Source of the DNA: Sacculina carcini
Lineage: Eukaryota; Arthropoda; Thecostraca; Sacculinidae
Length of the DNA: 64,000 bases
Reading direction: 5' to 3'
Assembly (NCBI GenBank): GCA_916048095.2
Contig: OU696570.1
Location: forward strand, 6,377,518 to 6,441,517
Shown here: in pieces, positions 58,288 to 64,000 of the stretch
Numbering within the stretch: the stretch's first letter is position 1
Layout of the letters: each line of letters begins with the position of its first letter
The notes under the pieces: model-generated
What the model was told of the DNA's origin: nothing
Database searches by the model: none
Seen by the model: the letters and a program-made list of their open reading frames with translations, nothing else
Position numbers and translations under genes: made by a program

Positions 58288-59851
58288 TCGCTATCGGTAA
58301 TATTGTACTTCATGTATGTACAATATTTCAGCGAAATTGACAGAGCAGTAGTTGAAATGCACGTTGAAAATTGCGTTGTATGTAGAAATATGCAAAAGTA
58401 AATGCAGAACCAACAAAACACATCGAAACACTTCAGAAACAAATCAGCAAATTTCCAGATTTTTCACACATTCAGAAATCCCACTCGTCGCCATTTATTA
58501 CAACGTAGGTTCTCAGAATCTCGAAACGCAGGTTCTCAATCACAACCTTTAATACACAATCACACACTGTTCATAAACTCGTTATGTTCGTAATAACAAC
58601 GTAAACAAAAACCCACTCTCCCCGCCGAACTCCCCAATACCATATATGCGCAACGTTTGTCGCCCATAATTTTATATGTAGTTGCCAGCTCCATAAAAGT
58701 TACTAAGAATAGGGGCTGACTTGCGATTTGCGACGTAGGACTTGCCACTCACCACTCACCCATGCAGGCAGTTATAAATTCATCATTGGGGTATTAGGTT
58801 CAGGACTTATTTTTAAGGACTTAAGTTTTAAGAGTAGATTTGACTGGTTGCTGACATATACAATTCAACTACTACTGGGTGACTATTACTTATCGCGGAA
58901 CACAACAACAAGAGGAACTCAGAAGACTTCACGATTAGCCGAACGACGAAGATCAACATCTCAACATATTGATGTCGTTACATTTAGTGATACATTTGTC
59001 TATGAAAAACAAATTTGTATCGCCGGCGAATACTATCATTCTGTAATATTTTGACACACGGAAGATATAATTGATACTGTTTTAGTAATGTTTTTCCATC
59101 CAAGTTAAGGCAAGAATTCTCTTGCTTCAAAAACAAGTAATTTCACCTTGTTTGCCATATTACTATGATTCGCCATATTTTATTATTATTCGCCATATTC
59201 CTGATTATGTAGATGCTGGAAGAAGCACATCGTCTACAATACTCGTACAAAATTGAGATGCTTTGTTGGTAGACAAGTTCTGACGTTATACTAGTCGTCT
59301 GGTATGTGATCGATAGTTTTTTTTGCGGATGGCCCTGGTTCTGGCCCATTAGAACCATCATCCATTCCACTACTGGCATGATCACTCGCGGAACCAGATT
59401 CATTTCCCATATTATCAGTTACTGGGGGGTCATACGGTCTGACAGGTTGGCGAGCCCTTTAAACACCAATCATCAATATCATCGTACTCCTGAAAACTAT
59501 ATTGTCAGCAATATATTAATCACAGCGCTGGAATAAATGACTCATTATTAGACGTTTAAAATCGCAAAATACATAGAAATTCCCTGTATTATGAGAGTTC
59601 GGTAGTTATAATTGCATAGATGGGGAACTTTTTTACCCAAAACCCAAACATTCTGATTTTTGTAAATACTTATTAAAACTCATCTAATAACTTATCAGGA
59701 ATATTTCATTTTAAAAAAACGTGTCATAACATTAACGTGTACGCGTGCACACAGGAGACTACCCCATTTGAGACACGGACTATTTGAGACAAACCTCACG
59801 GCCGCTCTCAACCTCTACATAATCCGACCCGTGCCATGGGCGCGCCAAGAC
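58288..59851. other. Mostly unassigned; short coding-like stretch on minus strand
   Basis: Contains TTCGCCATATT repeats (about 59150-59200) and, on the minus strand at about 59290-59420, an open stretch (NMGNESGSASDHASSG, then a stop) of gene-like composition that I cannot identify. Nothing else is supported. Confidence 0.35.
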
Positions 59852-59935
59852 CATACCGGAGTTTTTAACTCCGGTATGCGCCATACAAATAGACAACCTC
59901 CTAGGATAGGTTAGGTAAGGTTAGGTTAGGTTAGG
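59852..59935. repeat. 12-bp-stem palindrome and (TTAGG)n tract
   Basis: CATACCGGAGTT (59852-59863) and AACTCCGGTATG (59867-59878) form a perfect hairpin with a TTT loop. At 59903-59935 there are about six GGTTA/TTAGG pentamers, resembling interstitial telomeric repeat of the arthropod type. Confidence 0.75.
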
Positions 59936-60176
59936 CAAAACACTGATGCCGTTTATTTCATATACACTTTTAGCTCCAGCACTAGTGTATCTTGTGTGCA
60001 CCTATGCTGCCAGCTGGATTAGGACGGCTAAGAGAGAGTATGGGAGCGCAAATAAATTTGTTCCAAATGGGTCCATGTCCGTGCACACACATGTACACGT
60101 ACACGCGTGCGGGTTCTTCAAGTTGAACTTAACACCTAGCTCTTAACACCTAGCGCCGAGAAATAACGCTTCCGAT

Positions 60177-60467
60177 TCAACGTTTATTTTCAACACATTT
60201 CCAGCACTTGTGTTTGCGGATAATAAGTTTGAGTTCTATGATGTAAATACAATCGTTGCTCTCAAGTACTTGCAGCCGCGTGTCGCACTGGTCCGGAATG
60301 GAGACGCCGCTTATCATAGCGTTGCAAATACACTCTTCAAAAGTATGGAATACATTCTCGCATTCACTCACAATTGTTCCGTCGATAGGCGCACCGACAC
60401 AAATGTATCTCCAAGCAAATACATTTCCTTCAGTATTCACACAAGTCATTGTGCGGGAGACACACAC
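60177..60467 (-). CDS. Hypothetical cysteine-rich protein or exon
   Basis: A 96-residue minus-strand frame with eleven cysteines (TCVNTEGNVFAWRYICVG, then ECENVFHTFEECIC and IPDQC). The balanced composition is unlike the low-complexity frames around it. No signal peptide is clear at this Met, and no family is recognised. It could be an exon of a secreted protein or a chance frame. Confidence 0.25.
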   Translation of the reverse strand: MCVSRTMTCVNTEGNVFAWRYICVGAPIDGTIVSECENVFHTFEECICNAMISGVSIPDQCDTRLQVLESNDCIYIIELKLIIRKHKCWKCVENKR

Positions 60468-60539
60468 ACCTCAGCAGACCAAGCTGCAAGCTAACGCACA
60501 CTGATGAGAAAAAATGCAGGTTAGTTGATGAACATTTAC

Positions 60540-60790
60540 TGTGCTCGGGTTGTGTAACCTCACGTGACAAGCAGCGTGCGAATACACCGCTTAATTGCTG
60601 TACAGTCAGCGGCGCGCGAATAAATCGTCTGAATGCTGAATAGTTTCAAGCAGTGGCGCGCACGCGTTTGATTGCGACCAGCAGCGCGCACGCGTTTGAT
60701 TGAGAGCGCTGTATGGTCTCAAGCGGTGTGCCTGAATCTCGGTAGGCGAGCGAATACACGTTTGAATGTATCTGCATAGCCTCAGGTGTA
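60540..60790. repeat. Degenerate tandem repeat with GCGCGCACGCGTTTGATTG
   Basis: Units of about 30-50 bp repeat the motif GCGCGCACGCGTTTGATTG (60657 and 60687) and GGCGCGCGAATAAATCG. Some also share a GTCTCAAGCG or GTTTCAAGCA end. A GT run follows at about 60802-60817. Confidence 0.6.
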
Positions 60791-61084
60791 AGACGACCTT
60801 TGTGTGTGTGTGTGTGTCCGCTCATAAGCTTCATTTTCTTCCCATGTAGCAGCTATCGTCATTAACCTTTGACCTTTCATCTGCACAGCCTCGGGTGTTG
60901 GACAAGCTGCGAAATACGCCATGACATCAGTGAATTTTTTTCATTGCGTCCAGCAGCTGTACAGTATCATGTGTCCTTGGACCAGCTCCACGCGAGCGAA
61001 TGATTTAATTCATTGCGACCGCTGTATGACCTCGGTAATAACATCTAAAAAACTCGTAGAACGTGTGTTTGTCTCAAAAAACGG

Positions 61085-63934
61085 CGATACCCGTCAGTGT
61101 GGTATGGACCGACGGATACTTCTCCGCTCGAAAGCGCGTGGAAGATAGGATTGTCTTTACTGTACTCTCTCCCAACGTACTCTAACCATTTGATCGACTT
61201 TACAGAGTAGTTAAACTTAGGCTTATAGTGCCGATGAGAGGGAATCAGCGCCACTGTGTTACGCTTTAAATAATTTGTGCGCCAAACTCGAAGGCATGCG
61301 GATGGTAGAGTGATAGAATATTTGAATGGATCGATGTCTGAAATCTGCATAAAACAATTCTATACGCATACAACGCATACATCCGATTATTAGGAGGTTT
61401 ACATCGTCTTTGTGTTTCTTGCGCAAAATCGTATGTTTCGTTTTTTCGCTGCTCATACCACTTCAAGAAATCCTCCCTGTCTGCGGTTGGTTTTTTGTCA
61501 GGCTCAAACATCTCTGCTGAAGAAATTTTGCCTATATAGTTGAAATGTTTGGGTTTGTTGAACTTATGAGGGTAAATCCTTTTCTGACAGTTATATCAAA
61601 AGTTGTGCTAAATTTGCTTAGGGGCATCGCTATAAATGAGAAGCTATCCAATACTTTAATTTAGTTTTCTATAAAATGAATACATAATAGCTTGGCTCCT
61701 CTCACAATCAACTCAGGAATGTAGCTTTGTGATATTGCATATTGCTAAATCAAGTTTGAATCGTAGCCTGCACTATATTGAGCAAAGACAATACAGTTTT
61801 TCTGTTTAAAAAACCACCGACCAAAATCATTGAGCGTGGAATGTCCTGAGAAGACATGATCGTACTGTTGCGTGCCGCAATGGACGCAATTGCCTGGTGA
61901 TTCGAAGCATTCTGCACAACACATTTGTGCCACACAAAAATTTGGGGTGTGTTCTTGCTCATTGTTGTCCACCCAGCATTCGAAATCGAGGAAAATGTAT
62001 TTCTGGGATTGTTTGGCCTCGTTGCCGATATTGCTGTTGTTCATTGTGCTAGCATTGCTGGTGTAGACTGATGCGACACTACCGCCTTCAAGGTTCGTTT
62101 CCGTCGTCCAATTGGTCTCGGAAATGACGTTCTTGGTTACTGCCGTATCGCTGCCGCTTTCGAGTGTTTTTCTCCGCTTGGCAGTAGAGGCCGCTGCGAT
62201 TGTGTTTGCCATTCGTTTGTTTATCGTTGTTGAGTGAGGAGGCTGCAAAAAACATCGATGTACCAGCTCGTTGGATCCTAATGAATTTTTATGTAGGTTT
62301 TATTGCAGAAATGACAACGACGCTCAAAGCACACATGCTTTCTTGCTGTTCTCATGACAATGGTGTCGCATTGCAAGCAATTGTACGTTTTGATACAAAA
62401 ATTTTGGTCTCGATGTCTTACCATGCACTCTTGATTGGCAAATTTTATGTGACAGTGGAGGCATTCAATCCATGACTGACCGCTTGCTGGCACACATCTT
62501 GTTTTCGACTTACATTTTATACAACCTCCTGGACATGTATGGCTTTGTTTATTTCTTAATCCTTTCTGACAGTCTTCGCAAAAGTATTCATAAAACATGA
62601 TAGCTTTCATGGAGTACACATCAAAATGATGATGGTGGTGGTACAGGTACAAATGTACCCTGCCTTGTCCAATATTATTTACTTCTTAGTTATTTGCGTC
62701 AACCGAGTATACATGCACTCTGTATTCTGGTAGAAGAATCATCATTATTTCTAAATCAGTCATACCCATGTCCATTTGTTCGATGTCTACGCCAGCATTT
62801 GCGCAGAATTCAATTGCTTCATTATAATATAAATTTATACTGGTGTTGTGTATGTTTTCTACCATATAATTGTGTTATTTTTTATTGTTAGTATAGTCAC
62901 GATGCAATTTGCTGATTAAAAGCGCTCTAGGAAGACACATCAATCCTTTGACACGATAAAAACATCTTTTTTGCTGAAACCAAGCTGAAAAGTCTACATT
63001 TTCCTTTGAATAATATGCGCCACGAACATCACTGTCCAATTCGTGGGCTGAAATATGTGACTTTAAGACCGAGATCAGATGAACATTGAAGAAAAGTTCT
63101 GTTGCTCTGCGATATTCGTTCAAGACTATCGAGCACGCTGTCTGCTGTAATTTCGTGCCTGCGCTTAGTTGGCAAAAATGTTGTGCGATCAAATTTTTCA
63201 TAGCTTATAACCAGACCAACAAAATCGTCTTGTCTTACGTTGCTGAGTACCTCCGTCAATATTCGGCCAAATGTTTTGCGTAGAGCCGAAAAAATATCTG
63301 TTATTGTTTCGAACTGACCGCAATCCAAATTAATATTTAGCATATAATGTGTGCCAGTAACACCAAAACGTCTCACCTTGCGCGTGAATGTTTCTCGCAA
63401 ACTGAAGTTGAACGCTTGTGGCCGGTGGTAGTCAGCTTCTTCTGAATTATCAATTCCTGTGTCATGATCGTCATTCACATGTGGCGAGCGTGATCCTGAC
63501 GCAAACACTGCAGCAGTTGGTGACGATGATGTAACTGTTGACATAGCCGGCGAAAATGATAATGTTGGAACCACTGTTGATGTTATAACTGTTGGAGGAC
63601 CTGCTAGCGACGTTGTTACTGTTGCAGCTACTGGCGATGCTGCTATTGACCCTGATGGCAAAGCCTGCGAAAACAGTGCTGTTCTCGCAGATGTTGCCGA
63701 GGCTGATGTTGCATGCCCTCGCTGTAGTTTATTTCTTCTCAATGATTGAGTGCTGTTTGCTTTTATAGATGGGCGATGTCGAGACTTGAATGTCGAACCA
63801 GGGTCGAATTCATCGCTGTCTAATGCTAGGTCGATAACACATTCAAAAGTTTTTGGCACTTTCAGTTTCTTCTTTTTTCTACGCACATACTTACGCCTGC
63901 TTGGCTCCGCTTCAAAATCGCTATCACTTCCCAT
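61085..63934 (-). pseudogene. Polinton-like protein-primed DNA polymerase B, decayed
   Basis: Five minus-strand frames in order form the N-terminal two thirds of a family-B polymerase. 63029-63934: basic and Ser/Thr-rich start, then a folded segment to SDLGLKVTYFSPRIG. 62875-63201: frame change, FYRVKGLMCLPRALLIS. 62278-62652: a Cys/His-rich zinc region. 61745-62248: exonuclease-like domain with IFLDFECWVD, a CCxxC...CxxC insert and AQYSAGYDSNLI. 61045-61511: FLKWYEQRKNETYDF and DPFKYSITLPSACLRVW, ending after GPYHTDGY. The palm catalytic region is absent. Multiple frameshifts and stops mean it is dead. The family links it to Polinton/Maverick elements or related animal viruses. Confidence 0.8.
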
Positions 63935-64000
63935 GATGCTGTGATCAACTCAACTCGTGCTGTTTTGACTTATATTCGTGTGCTGTAACCATACCGCCGT
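63935..64000. other. Window edge, upstream of the polymerase start
   Basis: 66 bp before the apparent polymerase ATG on the minus strand. Nothing recognised. Confidence 0.4.

Overview
This is metazoan nuclear DNA, almost certainly from an invertebrate with a large, transposon-rich genome. The evidence is spliced exons with GT/AG borders, many CA/GT and TA microsatellites, and non-LTR, Ty3/gypsy, Penelope, hAT, Tc1-like and Polinton-like elements. A short (TTAGG)n tract near 59.9 kb resembles the arthropod telomere motif, but that is only a hint about lineage. I see no prokaryotic genes, tRNA, rRNA or CRISPR.

The one host gene I can identify is S-adenosylmethionine decarboxylase (AMD1/SamDC) on the minus strand. 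Five coding exons can be placed: exon 1 45854-45957 with the ATG, exon 2 45646-45732, exon 3 45270-45396, exon 4 16284-16386 and exon 5 15691-15923. The remaining exons lie left of the window. Reading phase is kept across every junction. Introns 1, 2 and 4 are 121, 249 and 360 bp, but intron 3 is 28.9 kb because it holds a four-level nest of transposons. The splice donor of exon 3 has itself been amplified into a 26-bp minisatellite.

Intron 3 nest: a LINE 3' tail (16681-16751 / 44590-44920) was split by an old LTR element (16752-44589) whose terminal repeats are only 45-55 bp. A younger relative (17634-27956, 56-bp terminal repeats) inserted into the old element's integrase codons, and an intact I-clade LINE (21480-27836) then inserted into the younger element's gag. 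A hAT-like element with an 8-bp target duplication (30063-43189) inserted into the other half. It now holds a LINE with an in-frame UGA-CUA between its ORFs, a broken Tc1-like transposase, LINE fragments, two 21-bp minisatellite arrays and a very young gypsy element (38099-42681) with a textbook -1 frameshift cassette.

Left of the exons: repeats (1-3.3 kb), a nearly intact gypsy element (3303-7951), a gypsy relic, and a LINE (9405-15376) whose 3' UTR was interrupted by a minus-strand non-LTR element (about 11353-14990). The first ORF of that inner element carries a nuclear-receptor-type C4 zinc finger followed by a PHD finger, upstream of a reverse transcriptase and a PD-(D/E)XK-like nuclease. 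This is the most striking feature of the window: a retrotransposon that appears to have captured a hormone-receptor DNA-binding domain.

Right of AMD1: a Penelope-like fragment, a truncated LINE, a gypsy element with an internal deletion (51287-56029), LINE and gag relics, and a decayed protein-primed family-B DNA polymerase of Polinton-like type (61085-63934). Element coordinates rest on repeats and target-site duplications seen directly. Family names rest on motif recognition without database searches.
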